Positions 6,590 through 13,366 of a stretch of 13,366 nt of DNA are shown here, in pieces. The position numbers and the translations under genes are program-made. The stretch lies in contig JAVKDP010000115.1 in the NCBI GenBank assembly GCA_040222185.1, forward strand, positions 1-13,366, in the 5' to 3' direction. How positions within the stretch are numbered: position 1 is the first letter of the stretch; each line of letters begins with the position of its first letter. Under the pieces are notes generated by a model that saw nothing but the letters and a program-made list of their open reading frames with translations, did not search any database and was not told the DNA's origin. This DNA is from JAVKDP01 sp040222185 (lineage in GTDB: Bacteria; Bacteroidota; Rhodothermia; Balneolales; Balneolaceae).

Positions 6590-7725
6590 GACTAATACTC
6601 CCTTTATTAATTTATACGCTTTTTATTTCATGTGCAGCCAAGCCCAGTGAAGAGAAAAAGGAAACTGCTTTCACTGATAAAGAATTAGGGCAACTGTTGG
6701 TTCTCGGATTTAGGGGAACTGAAGTATCCAGCGATAGCGATATTGTTCAGGATATGAAGAATCTGAATATAGGTGGCGTTGTTCTATTTGATTATGACCT
6801 TGAATCCAAAAGCTATGGAAGGAATATTGAGTCAGCTGATCAGTTACTTAAACTAGCCAGCTCATTAGTAGCATACTCTTCCACTCCACCAATTATTGCG
6901 ATTGACCAGGAAGGTGGACAGGTGTCACGACTAAAAGAACGTTATGGATTCCCTAAAACTGTTTCAGCTGAATATCTTGGGAACCTGGACAGCGAAGACT
7001 CTACCCGCCATTATGCCCGAACCATTGCCCAGGAATTCATGGTAGTGGGAGTAAATACCAACTTCGCTCCTGTTATTGATGTAAATACAAACCCGGATAA
7101 TCCTGTTATAGCCAATTATGAAAGAAGTTTTTCTTCTGATCCTGAAAAAGTTGCTGAACATGCTGGATATGTTTTGGATGAATTTGGTGTAGAAGGTATT
7201 CTTTCTGTTTTAAAGCATTTCCCTGGACATGGCAGTTCAACTACTGACTCTCACCTGGGAGTTACTGATGTAACTGATACATGGCACCCTGATGAACTCA
7301 TTCCTTATAAGAAATTATTTGCCAGAGGCGATATAAATGCTGTAATGACAGCACATATATTTAATGCCAACCTGGACAGTGAATGGCCTGCTACCCTATC
7401 CCCAAAAACGATTAATGGATTGCTAAGAGATTCATTGGGCTTTAATGGAGTAGTGTTTTCGGACGATATGCAAATGGAAGCTATACGATCAGAATATGGA
7501 CTCGAAACAGCCATAGAGCAATCATTAAATGCAGGTGTTGATATCCTGATTTTTGGAAATAATCTTGTATATGAAGAAGACATTGCCGAGAAAGCTATTA
7601 ATATCATTCAAAAATTAATCGCTGAAGGAAAAGTGAGTGAAGAAACGATCAAACTAGCATTGGAAAGAGTGGGTAAACTCAAGAAAGATGTTATTGAAGA
7701 TCTTTGTACATGTCTGAACTTCTAA
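6586..7725 (+). CDS. nagZ: Glycoside hydrolase family 3 beta-N-acetylhexosaminidase (NagZ-type), lipoprotein
   Basis: 379 residues, single GH3 barrel. The N-terminus MRLILPLLIYTLFISC has a lipobox-like FISC with Cys16, so unlike cytoplasmic proteobacterial NagZ this enzyme is probably exported and anchored. The NagZ signature KHFPGHGSSTTDSH spans residues 210-223 and contains the His-Asp acid/base dyad (D221, H223). FSDDMQM provides the nucleophile Asp293. IAIDQEGGQVSRL is the conserved substrate-site strand. Family members release N-acetylglucosamine from peptidoglycan muropeptides during wall recycling; a secreted form may act on wall fragments or other GlcNAc glycans in the periplasm. The start overlaps the upstream stop (ATGA at 6586-6589), and the last 16 nt overlap the HD gene. 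The C-terminal end DLCTCLNF is beyond the conserved domain. Confidence 0.9.
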   Translation: MRLILPLLIYTLFISCAAKPSEEKKETAFTDKELGQLLVLGFRGTEVSSDSDIVQDMKNLNIGGVVLFDYDLESKSYGRNIESADQLLKLASSLVAYSSTPPIIAIDQEGGQVSRLKERYGFPKTVSAEYLGNLDSEDSTRHYARTIAQEFMVVGVNTNFAPVIDVNTNPDNPVIANYERSFSSDPEKVAEHAGYVLDEFGVEGILSVLKHFPGHGSSTTDSHLGVTDVTDTWHPDELIPYKKLFARGDINAVMTAHIFNANLDSEWPATLSPKTINGLLRDSLGFNGVVFSDDMQMEAIRSEYGLETAIEQSLNAGVDILIFGNNLVYEEDIAEKAINIIQKLIAEGKVSEETIKLALERVGKLKKDVIEDLCTCLNF

Positions 7726-8369
7726 ATACTGATGTAATCTCCCTAACTGAATCCTATGTTCGAAATGAGCTGGAAGGGGAAGGATCGGGGCATGATTGGT
7801 GGCATATTCACAGGGTCCGAAATACAGCTCTAACATTGGCAAAAGAAGAACAAGCCGATTTATTTGTAGTTGAACTCGCAGCTCTTCTTCATGATATTGC
7901 AGACCACAAATTCCATGATGGTGATGATACTGTTGGTCCAAAAGTCGCAAAAAAATGGCTACAGTCACTGAATGTTGCTTCTTCTGCGATAGATCATGTG
8001 TGCACAATCATAAAAGACCTATCATTCAAAGGGGCGAAGGTACAAACTCCCATGAAAACTATAGAGGGAAAAGTAGTACAAGACGCTGATCGCCTTGATG
8101 CAATCGGTGCTATCGGTATTGCTCGTGCCTTTGCGTATGGAGGACATAAGAACAGAGAACTATATAATCCTGAAATAAAACCCACCCTCCACTCTTCCTT
8201 TGATCAATACAAAAAAGACGAAGGCCACACTATCAATCACTTTCATGAAAAACTATTTCTGCTTAAAGACAGAATGAATACTAAAAGCGCCGCCCGGATG
8301 GCTGAAAATCGTCATCTCTTTATGGAAGAATATGTAGAACGGTTTCTATCAGAGTGGGAGGGCAAATGA
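7710..8369 (+). CDS. HD-domain metal-dependent phosphohydrolase
   Basis: 219 residues from ATG 7710; a longer reading from TTG 7704 would add two residues and is less likely. Metal-binding motifs of the HD superfamily are in order: GHDWWHIHRV (His32), LLHDIADHK (His61-Asp62) and VVQDADRLDAIGAIGIARA (Asp125, Asp127). This matches the YedJ/YpgQ-like branch, small soluble cytoplasmic enzymes; related proteins hydrolyse nucleotides or dinucleotides, but the true substrate is not deducible here. It starts 16 nt inside the NagZ-like gene, as third member of the operon. A short AT-rich hairpin 9 nt after the stop may end the transcript. Confidence 0.87.
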   Translation: MSELLNTDVISLTESYVRNELEGEGSGHDWWHIHRVRNTALTLAKEEQADLFVVELAALLHDIADHKFHDGDDTVGPKVAKKWLQSLNVASSAIDHVCTIIKDLSFKGAKVQTPMKTIEGKVVQDADRLDAIGAIGIARAFAYGGHKNRELYNPEIKPTLHSSFDQYKKDEGHTINHFHEKLFLLKDRMNTKSAARMAENRHLFMEEYVERFLSEWEGK

Positions 8370-8377
8370 TAATTGAG

Positions 8378-8400
8378 AGTTTTCAATCTAAATGAAAACT
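8378..8400 (+). terminator. AT-rich hairpin after the three-gene operon
   Basis: AGTTTTCA (8378-8385) and TGAAAACT (8393-8400) are perfect 8-bp inverted arms around a 7-nt loop, 9 nt after the HD gene stop. There is no proper T-run (AAAATTTATT follows), so it is a weak intrinsic terminator or an mRNA 3'-end structure. Confidence 0.35.
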
Positions 8401-8417
8401 AAAATTTATTCTTGTAC

Positions 8418-8434
8418 GATTATACTTGTTAATC
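8418..8434. promoter_or_regulatory. LysR-type dyad (candidate OxyR autoregulatory site)
   Basis: GATTATACTTGTTAATC is a perfect 5-bp inverted repeat (GATTA, 7-nt spacer, TAATC) containing a T-N11-A core, the typical form of LysR-family sites. It lies 53-69 nt upstream of oxyR and overlaps the putative -35. LysR regulators commonly bind such a place to repress their own gene. It is not the classical ATAG-N7-CTAT OxyR half site. Confidence 0.4.
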
Positions 8435-8452
8435 AATCCTCTATTCTATAAT
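8426..8452 (+). promoter_or_regulatory. Putative oxyR promoter
   Basis: TTGTTA (8426-8431) and a perfect TATAAT (8447-8452) are separated by 15 nt, shorter than the usual 17, and lie 34 nt upstream of the oxyR ATG. Groups with a Bacteroidota-type sigma factor use other elements, so this is tentative. Confidence 0.4.
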
Positions 8453-8486
8453 CTTGAAGTGCATCTAAAAATCGAATTGTAAGGCT

Positions 8487-9419
8487 ATGACGCTAACCCA
8501 ACTTTCCTACATTGTTGCTGTTGATAAATACCGCCATTTTGCAACCGCTGCTCAAAAAATTTATATCACTCAACCCACCTTGAGTATGCAGATTCATAAA
8601 CTGGAAGATGAATTGGGCGTCCTTATTTTCGATCGTTCTAAAACTCCGGTTATTCCTACAGCAATTGGTGAGAAGATTGTAGCGCAGGCAAAGGTTATAC
8701 TAAGTGGCTCAAAACACATTGAAGACATCGTTTCAGTTACCGAAGAAGGCCTGAAAGGCGAGTTCAAGATTGGGATTATACCAACCGTTGCTCCTTACTT
8801 GGTACCGTTGTTCTTAAAAAGATTTACTGAGAAACACCCGGATGTCGAACTTATTTTTGAAGAAACTTTAACAGCGAATGTTCTGGATGCTCTACAAGAT
8901 GATCGTCTGGATGTTGGAATTATTGCCACATCCACAGAGCAACACCTATTCCAGGAAGATTTATTCCTTGAGCCTTTTGTTGGATATGTCTCCACTATGC
9001 ACCCTTTGGCTTCGCAACCCAAGATTGCACTTGATGATTTATACGAAGAAAATCTTTGGCTGCTCAATGAGGGCCACTGTTTCAGAGATCAGGCCATTAA
9101 ACTGTGCAAGAAAACTAACCAGAGCTTAAAGAAAGGATCTATCAGCTTTGAAAGTGGTAACCTTGAAACACTTAAACGACTTGTTGAACAAGATTTTGGT
9201 GTTACCCTCATGCCATTCCTGTCTATGGAAGATCATGACACACGCTGTGCCAATGGAATCATAAAAGAGTTCAATGAGCCTATCCCAACACGCAAAATCC
9301 GCTTGGTTTACAGCCGTGAGTTCTTAAAACAAAACCTGATCAAAGCTTTAGGTGAGGTGATAAAAGAGTCAATCCCTGATTCCTTAAAAGAACAAAAGGA
9401 AGAGTTGGTTGTTGAATAA
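8487..9419 (+). CDS. oxyR: Hydrogen peroxide-sensing LysR-type regulator OxyR
   Basis: 310 residues, the usual OxyR/LysR length. Residues 1-60 form the winged helix-turn-helix (TQLSYIVAVDKYRHFATAA, QPTLSMQIHKLEDELGVLIFDR). Residues about 92-300 are the two-lobed sensor domain (IGIIPTVAPYLVPLF). The diagnostic segment GHCFRDQAIKLC holds Cys198 and Cys207, nine residues apart exactly as Cys199 and Cys208 of Escherichia coli OxyR, which form a disulfide when peroxide is present. It should therefore be a redox switch that activates peroxide-defence genes. No such target is next to it; catalase or peroxiredoxin genes must lie elsewhere. It is monocistronic: an upstream gap with its own promoter-like elements, and a convergent gene ending 29 nt downstream with no obvious terminator between. 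Confidence 0.92.
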   Translation: MTLTQLSYIVAVDKYRHFATAAQKIYITQPTLSMQIHKLEDELGVLIFDRSKTPVIPTAIGEKIVAQAKVILSGSKHIEDIVSVTEEGLKGEFKIGIIPTVAPYLVPLFLKRFTEKHPDVELIFEETLTANVLDALQDDRLDVGIIATSTEQHLFQEDLFLEPFVGYVSTMHPLASQPKIALDDLYEENLWLLNEGHCFRDQAIKLCKKTNQSLKKGSISFESGNLETLKRLVEQDFGVTLMPFLSMEDHDTRCANGIIKEFNEPIPTRKIRLVYSREFLKQNLIKALGEVIKESIPDSLKEQKEELVVE

Positions 9420-9448
9420 TAGTAGGGTCTTAAACTTTAATGCTCTAC

Positions 9449-10171
9449 TTACTCTTTATTAAAGATAACGGGCATTTGTCCCTTCCATTTATTCCATAAC
9501 TCTTTCTCAGTTATCAATGTTGCCATACCATTGGCGACATTAACACGGCTGGTTTGCCCGGAATCAAAAATTACTCCTCGAACAGGTGAACCATGCAACT
9601 CATACTCGCTTACTTCTGGTTCATCAATGAGATTATCCGGCCGGACAACAACCCATTCAATTTTGCTATTATCCTGGCCTATTTGAACCCGTAAATAATC
9701 CGCTGCATCCTCATTATCTGAATGAGCTGGAATAAGGGCACGAACCAGGAATATAACCATTCTATCTTTAAGTGAATAGTTCTCCTGTAAATCCCTGTTT
9801 GTGTTCCCGTTTGTATTCATCAGGACAAACTGTACGGGTTCACTGGGGTTATTTAAGACAATTGCCTCGCAAAGCTTCTCAACAGAATCAGCAACGAGTT
9901 TTCTGGGTTTGCCATACATCCCTTTCCATGTCAGGTTATGTCCCAGGCAAGAGAAAACTGCATCACAACCTTCTAAATGATTAGCTAAATCTGTTTCTGA
10001 CATATCCAGAACAGTTCCTGTTATTTGAACAAAGCCTGGATAGGATTCTTCCAACTCAGCCAGTTTTTCTTTTGATCGTACAATAGCTTTTACTTCATGC
10101 CCATACTCCAATAACTGCTGAGTTAATAAACGCCCGGTTGCTCCCGTTGCCCCTACTACTAAAACTGTCAT
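9449..10171 (-). CDS. NAD(P)-binding atypical short-chain dehydrogenase/reductase-like protein
   Basis: 240 residues from ATG at 10171. A reading that begins at TTG 10192 is seven residues longer, but AAGGG eight bases before the inner ATG (plus-strand 10180-10184) and the position of the Rossmann motif favour the shorter form. The N-terminus TVLVVGATGATGRLLTQQLL carries the dinucleotide-binding glycines (residues 7-13), followed by KAIVRSKEKL. CDAVFSCLGHN and VVVRPDNLIDEP match the NmrA/atypical SDR family, which lack the usual YxxxK triad and act as redox enzymes or as NAD(P) sensors. The substrate is unknown. It converges with oxyR (29-nt gap) and is divergent from the exonuclease gene, so its promoter lies in 10172-10569. 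Confidence 0.85.
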   Translation of the reverse strand: MTVLVVGATGATGRLLTQQLLEYGHEVKAIVRSKEKLAELEESYPGFVQITGTVLDMSETDLANHLEGCDAVFSCLGHNLTWKGMYGKPRKLVADSVEKLCEAIVLNNPSEPVQFVLMNTNGNTNRDLQENYSLKDRMVIFLVRALIPAHSDNEDAADYLRVQIGQDNSKIEWVVVRPDNLIDEPEVSEYELHGSPVRGVIFDSGQTSRVNVANGMATLITEKELWNKWKGQMPVIFNKE

Positions 10172-10404
10172 AATACTTACCCTTTTTATCAATCCTCAAA
10201 ACAGATAGCGATTACGCGCTGGCTTTATAAAGTTTCGGCTACTTAATGATAGTTCCCATTCCTTCTCTTACTCTGTACCTCTTTATCTTTGTTGTTTGCA
10301 TCCTTAATGTTCATAAAACTCATTGTAACTAATTTCCTAATAGATCAGAATAAAGTACTTGAGATGAGAGGTCTCGAATTAATCCACTACTGATGCTCTC
10401 CCCT

Positions 10405-10508
10405 TGTCATCCTGAGGATACTTCCTGCCATAGGCATTCCTTTGGAAGAAGGATCTACAAACCTATAAACTCACAGATTCTTCACTACAGCTCAGAATGA
10501 TACTGAGC
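10405..10508. repeat. REP-like intergenic repeat with nested hairpins
   Basis: The left end TTGTCATCCTGAG (10405-10417) and the right end CTCAGAATGATAC (10491-10503) are near-perfect inverted arms. Inside them AAGGATCT and AGATTCTT form a second pair with one mismatch, and TGCC-ATA-GGCA a small inner hairpin. GCTCAG-AATGATA-CTGAGC (10490-10508) is an alternative perfect 6-bp stem. Sequences of the form GTCATCCTGAG...AAGGATCT...AGATTCTT...CTCAGAATGAC are, from memory, a dispersed intergenic repeat in many Bacteroidota and relatives. It has no coding capacity. Confidence 0.7.
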
Positions 10509-10527
10509 GACCAAACAAAAAAATTAA

Positions 10528-10551
10528 CCAGTGACATAACGTTGTCAGTGG
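10528..10551. promoter_or_regulatory. 24-bp palindrome upstream of the exonuclease-ligase operon
   Basis: CCAGTGACA (10528-10536) and TGTCAGTGG (10543-10551) form inverted 9-bp arms with one mismatch around TAACGT. The centre is 30 nt before the exonuclease start codon. Position and symmetry fit an operator for a dimeric regulator; no T-run follows, so termination is unlikely. Confidence 0.4.
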
Positions 10552-10569
10552 ATCCTTTTATCTTCTGGC

Positions 10570-11562
10570 ATGATTGAAATCAAAAAAGCCGGACGTGAGG
10601 GTATTCTGCTTCCCCAACTTGGGATTGGATTAGACTATTCAGGTTCCAGGGCTGAACATATTTTTGTATCGCACGCACACGCCGACCATATCCCAAGTAA
10701 CCGGAAGCTAAGTGTATTTGCTACACCTCCTACCGCTGCTTTTATGAGACTGAGGGGATTTAAGGGTGAAATCACCAAACTGGAATTTAACCAGCCCATA
10801 GAAACAGATTATGCAAGGGTTACTCTACTTCCTGCTGGTCATATTCTTGGCTCTGCTATGACTTTTATCGAAAGTGATTTAGGATCAGTCTTATATACCG
10901 GCGATTACAGGACGCCCCCTTCTCCCGCTACCGAAGGCTTTGAACTACCTGGAAACCCTATTGATTATTTTATCACGGAAGCTACATTCAGCCTTCCCAT
11001 TTATAAATGGAAACCAGAAGAGTTATTAGCTGAACAAATCCGGAATTTTGCCAGCCAGTCTTTAGAAAAAGGATTCACACCCATTTTTACAGCCTATAAC
11101 CTGGGCAAAGCCCAGGAACTGATGTATATCCTGAAAACGCTAAACCATCCTATGCAGATTCACGGTGCCGGTTATAAACTCTGTAAAGTGTATGAAGATT
11201 TTGGATTTCCATTAGGAGAATACGAAACCTATGACAGGGAAACTTGTGAAGGTAAAATCCTGATTACACCAAGTACGGGCATTGGGACAGGTTTTGCATC
11301 AAACGTTAAAAAGACGAAAGTGGCCTACTGCTCTGGTTGGGCAGCAAATGAGTCGAGGCAAACTCAACTTACAGTTGATGAGCTTATTCCTATTTCTGAT
11401 CACCTGGATTTCTTTCAGTTGATTGATTTGTGCAAGAGCATAAACCCAAAGAAAGTGTTGATTACTCATACTCCAAACCCCAGGGTTGTACAACATTATT
11501 TGGATAAACTGGGAATAAACTCTGGTTTCTTAGACTCCAATGGGAGTGATAATGGCAAGTAA
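10570..11562 (+). CDS. DNA ligase-associated beta-CASP/metallo-beta-lactamase exonuclease
   Basis: 330 residues, cytoplasmic. Metal ligands are in order: HAHADH (35-40), GHILGSA (His91), YTGDYR (Asp112) and ISDHLDF (His278). The middle region with TAYNLGKAQELMYIL is the beta-CASP insert, as in SNM1/Artemis-type nucleases and the family annotated as DNA ligase-associated exonuclease. It should trim DNA ends, acting with the ATP-dependent ligase whose gene overlaps it by 11 nt. In other bacteria this pair belongs to a four-gene repair cluster with an Lhr-like helicase and a metallophosphoesterase. The start is ATG 10570, without an evident Shine-Dalgarno. A palindrome lies just upstream. The C-terminal 10 residues are polar and unlikely to be part of the fold. 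Confidence 0.9.
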   Translation: MIEIKKAGREGILLPQLGIGLDYSGSRAEHIFVSHAHADHIPSNRKLSVFATPPTAAFMRLRGFKGEITKLEFNQPIETDYARVTLLPAGHILGSAMTFIESDLGSVLYTGDYRTPPSPATEGFELPGNPIDYFITEATFSLPIYKWKPEELLAEQIRNFASQSLEKGFTPIFTAYNLGKAQELMYILKTLNHPMQIHGAGYKLCKVYEDFGFPLGEYETYDRETCEGKILITPSTGIGTGFASNVKKTKVAYCSGWAANESRQTQLTVDELIPISDHLDFFQLIDLCKSINPKKVLITHTPNPRVVQHYLDKLGINSGFLDSNGSDNGK

Positions 11563-13261
11563 TACTTCTTTTAAAATACTTTGCGAACTCGCTCAGAAAA
11601 TCTCATCAACTCGTGGAAATAACGCCAAAATAGCCCTATGCAGAGCCTATTTTGAGACATTGGAATCCAATCAGGATATTCTGTTAGCGGCCCAATACCT
11701 GGGTGAGGGCGCCTTTTCTACGGTTTCGGGAAAGAGAGCTTCAGTTGGGTACAGAACCATCGCTACATTGGCGGCTGAGTATTGTGAGATCGATTATGAG
11801 TTAGTATTCAAACCAAGTAGAACTGCAACCGGAAGTTCCTCAGAGACTATACAACGTTTAATGGAGAATATTCCTCAGGCTAAAAATAAATGGACGGGAA
11901 AAGAACTTAATCTCCAGGAAGTAGAGTCGATCTATGAAAAGCTATATCTCACAAAAAAGAGAGAAGACAAACAGCTACTTGTTCTGGATGCATGGACTAA
12001 CATGACCCCCATAGAAGTAAAGTACTTTATCCGGATTATGGGTCAGGGTTCTCTTCGAATTGGTTTTGAAACCAAGAGTGTCGTAAATGCTATCGCTAAA
12101 GCTTTTAATAAAGATCTGGAATCTGTTAGATATGCCCATATGATTACAGGCAGCCTGGGCGAAACCGCGGTTCTTGCAAAAAATGGAACATTAGATACCG
12201 CCCGTTTTGAATTGTTTCATCCTCTCTCCTTTATGCTTGCTTCTCCAATAGAAAGTAGATCTGTGGAAAACCTGCAAGACTATATAGCTGAGGAGAAATT
12301 TGATGGAATGAGATGCCAGGCTCATATTTCGGGTCAAAAAATAGAGCTATTCTCTAGAGACCTAAATATTGTCACCCATTCTTTTCCAGAAATCACTTCC
12401 TTTTTCCAGAAAAGAAACTTACCCGAAATGGTTCTGGATGGTGAGATATGTGTTTTCAAGGATAATACTATTTTACCCTTCCAACTCTTGCAAAAAAGAA
12501 TGGGTGTAAAAAAACCTTCTCAAAAATTACTGGATGAATATCCGGTTCTATTCATAGCGTACGATATACTTTACGAAAACAACTCACCTATCTTTGAGAA
12601 GACACTTGTAGAGAGACGGCAGATTCTTGAGGAGCTGGTAAAGCAACATAGGATACCAATTACAGCACAAATGGAGTTGACCAGTAATGATGATGTAGAG
12701 AAACTTTTTGAACAAGCATTAGCTCATGGCAATGAAGGGTTAATGCTAAAACGAAAAGACTCTGCCTATGAATATGGACAACGGAGGAAGTCATGGCTCA
12801 AAGTTAAAAGACCAAGTGGTTCATTGGATACAGTGATTTTATATGCTCACGCAGGAAGTGGTAAAAGAGGTGGCACATATTCTGATTTTACACTAGGAAT
12901 TTCCGTTAAAGATGATGAACGCTATGAAGAAGAGTTTATTCCAATTGGCAAAGCATATGGTGGGTATTCCAATGAAGAGCTCACTGAAATGAATAAACGT
13001 ATTAAATCGCTTACCCAGGAACGCTTTGGCCCAACAGTGCTCCTCAAACCTGAACTCGTTGTAGAACTTGAATTTGAGGATATACAAATCAATAAGCGAA
13101 CCAAAGCCAAGTACACTTTACGCCTCCCCCGCTTCAAAGCCATACGCTGGGATTTAGCTCCAAAAGATACTGATACCCTGAAAGATGTAGAACGAATGTT
13201 TGAGGAGAAGCTTATGAAAAAACGCCTTTCCCAGGATATTAACCCCTCGTTTAAATTTTAA
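11552..13261 (+). CDS. ATP-dependent DNA ligase, exonuclease-associated type
   Basis: 569 residues from ATG 11552, which has GGGAG at 11542-11546 five bases upstream; the upstream ATG at 11540 would add four residues and lacks this site. Residues about 1-200 are the helical DNA-binding domain of archaeal/LigB-like ligases. The nucleotidyltransferase domain follows: motif I EEKFDGMR with the AMP-accepting Lys249, SRDLN, motif III DGEICVF, FIAYDILY, motif IV EGLMLKR and motif V WLKVKR. The C-terminal OB-fold domain contains VVELEFEDIQ and LRLPRFKAIRWD. It seals nicks using ATP, in addition to the NAD-dependent replicative ligase that bacteria carry, so it is a repair enzyme. Translation is coupled to the exonuclease gene by an 11-nt overlap. 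A convergent reading frame ends 4 nt after it. Confidence 0.92.
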   Translation: MASNTSFKILCELAQKISSTRGNNAKIALCRAYFETLESNQDILLAAQYLGEGAFSTVSGKRASVGYRTIATLAAEYCEIDYELVFKPSRTATGSSSETIQRLMENIPQAKNKWTGKELNLQEVESIYEKLYLTKKREDKQLLVLDAWTNMTPIEVKYFIRIMGQGSLRIGFETKSVVNAIAKAFNKDLESVRYAHMITGSLGETAVLAKNGTLDTARFELFHPLSFMLASPIESRSVENLQDYIAEEKFDGMRCQAHISGQKIELFSRDLNIVTHSFPEITSFFQKRNLPEMVLDGEICVFKDNTILPFQLLQKRMGVKKPSQKLLDEYPVLFIAYDILYENNSPIFEKTLVERRQILEELVKQHRIPITAQMELTSNDDVEKLFEQALAHGNEGLMLKRKDSAYEYGQRRKSWLKVKRPSGSLDTVILYAHAGSGKRGGTYSDFTLGISVKDDERYEEEFIPIGKAYGGYSNEELTEMNKRIKSLTQERFGPTVLLKPELVVELEFEDIQINKRTKAKYTLRLPRFKAIRWDLAPKDTDTLKDVERMFEEKLMKKRLSQDINPSFKF

Positions 13262-13265
13262 AGGA

Positions 13266-13366
13266 TTATTTTCTTCTCAAACGATTTTTGGCATAAATAT
13301 TAAAGTATTTGGCATTTCTGTTATAATAACAGTCTTTAGGTTTTGGGTTATCTAACAGGTAGCTTA
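13266..13366 (-). CDS. Possible C-terminus of an unidentified gene (partial)
   Basis: From the right edge, one minus-strand frame stays open for 32 codons to TAA at 13268-13266, reading SYLLDNPKPKDCYYNRNAK and ending YAKNRLRRK. The basic end and its position just behind the convergent ligase gene look like a real protein C-terminus. An open frame this short could be chance. I do not recognise the family. Confidence 0.4.
   Translation of the reverse strand, partial: SYLLDNPKPKDCYYNRNAKYFNIYAKNRLRRK

Larger units (their letters stand above)
10172..10569. other. Non-coding divergent intergenic region
   Basis: I see no convincing gene in this 398-bp gap between the SDR gene (minus) and the exonuclease gene (plus). 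It holds the ribosome binding site of the SDR gene (10180-10184), a REP-like folded element (10405-10508) and a 24-bp palindrome (10528-10551). The promoters of both flanking genes must also lie here, but I could not assign -10/-35 or -7/-33 boxes with confidence. Confidence 0.7.

Noticed and set aside
7305..7607. 100-codon minus-strand reading frame inside the NagZ-type gene
   Set aside because: Antisense to the catalytic core of a clearly conserved enzyme; low-complexity translation.
7654..8007. 117-codon minus-strand reading frame under the NagZ and HD genes
   Set aside because: Histidine- and leucine-rich shadow frame opposite conserved HD motifs; no recognisable domain.
10172..10192. 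Extended SDR start at 10192
   Set aside because: The codon is TTG, and the AAGGG ribosome binding site fits the ATG at 10171, right before the Rossmann strand.
11540..11551. Ligase start at ATG 11540
   Set aside because: GGGAG at 11542-11546 lies after this ATG and at ideal distance from ATG 11552.
13288..13332. Repeated TTGGCAT and hairpin CTGTTATAATAACAG as ligase terminator or sigma-54 site
   Set aside because: No T-run after the hairpin, no -12 GC element after TGGCA, and both fall in the possible minus-strand coding frame.

Overview
The window looks like chromosomal DNA from an AT-rich, Gram-negative member of the Bacteroidota or its neighbour Balneolota. This rests on protein style only: many lipoproteins with signal peptidase II-like N-termini, a TlpA-like thioredoxin lipoprotein, a TPR-CHAT protein next to a single-pass membrane TPR protein, and a ligase-associated exonuclease paired with an ATP-dependent DNA ligase. 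There is no rRNA or tRNA to settle the taxonomy. I saw no CRISPR array, tRNA gene or transposase.

Left part (1-4839). A family of near-identical small exported proteins of about 60 residues occupies 1-801. One copy is cut by the left edge and one is complete, both on the minus strand. Two complete copies and a 3' remnant lie on the plus strand. Orientation flips at a long palindrome with 60-bp perfect arms (248-307 and 339-398). The plus-strand copies run directly into a large exported TPR-CHAT gene (858-4106) that is interrupted by one in-frame TAG at 2571-2573. It separates the signal peptide and TPR half from the CHAT caspase-like half, which keeps its His and Cys and has a C-terminal membrane segment. 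A minus-strand gene for a single-pass membrane TPR protein overlaps the 3' end of the CHAT gene convergently. Together this resembles an uncharacterised cell-envelope module: amplified small lipoproteins, a CHAT protease-like protein and a TPR membrane partner. That link is inference from position.

Middle part (4840-8369). After a divergent 280-bp gap comes a tightly coupled three-gene operon: a thioredoxin-fold lipoprotein, a NagZ-type glycoside hydrolase family 3 lipoprotein starting in an ATGA overlap, and an HD-domain phosphohydrolase starting 16 nt before the hydrolase stop.

Right part (8370-13366). oxyR (peroxide-sensing LysR regulator with both redox cysteines) has its own promoter region with a dyad over the -35. 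It is convergent with a minus-strand NAD(P)-binding atypical SDR gene. A 398-bp non-coding gap (10172-10569) holds a REP-like folded repeat and a 24-bp palindrome. Then come the ligase-associated beta-CASP exonuclease and the ATP-dependent DNA ligase, overlapping and surely co-expressed. They form a DNA-repair pair that in other bacteria sits with a helicase and a phosphoesterase. The window ends in what may be the C-terminus of an unidentified minus-strand gene.
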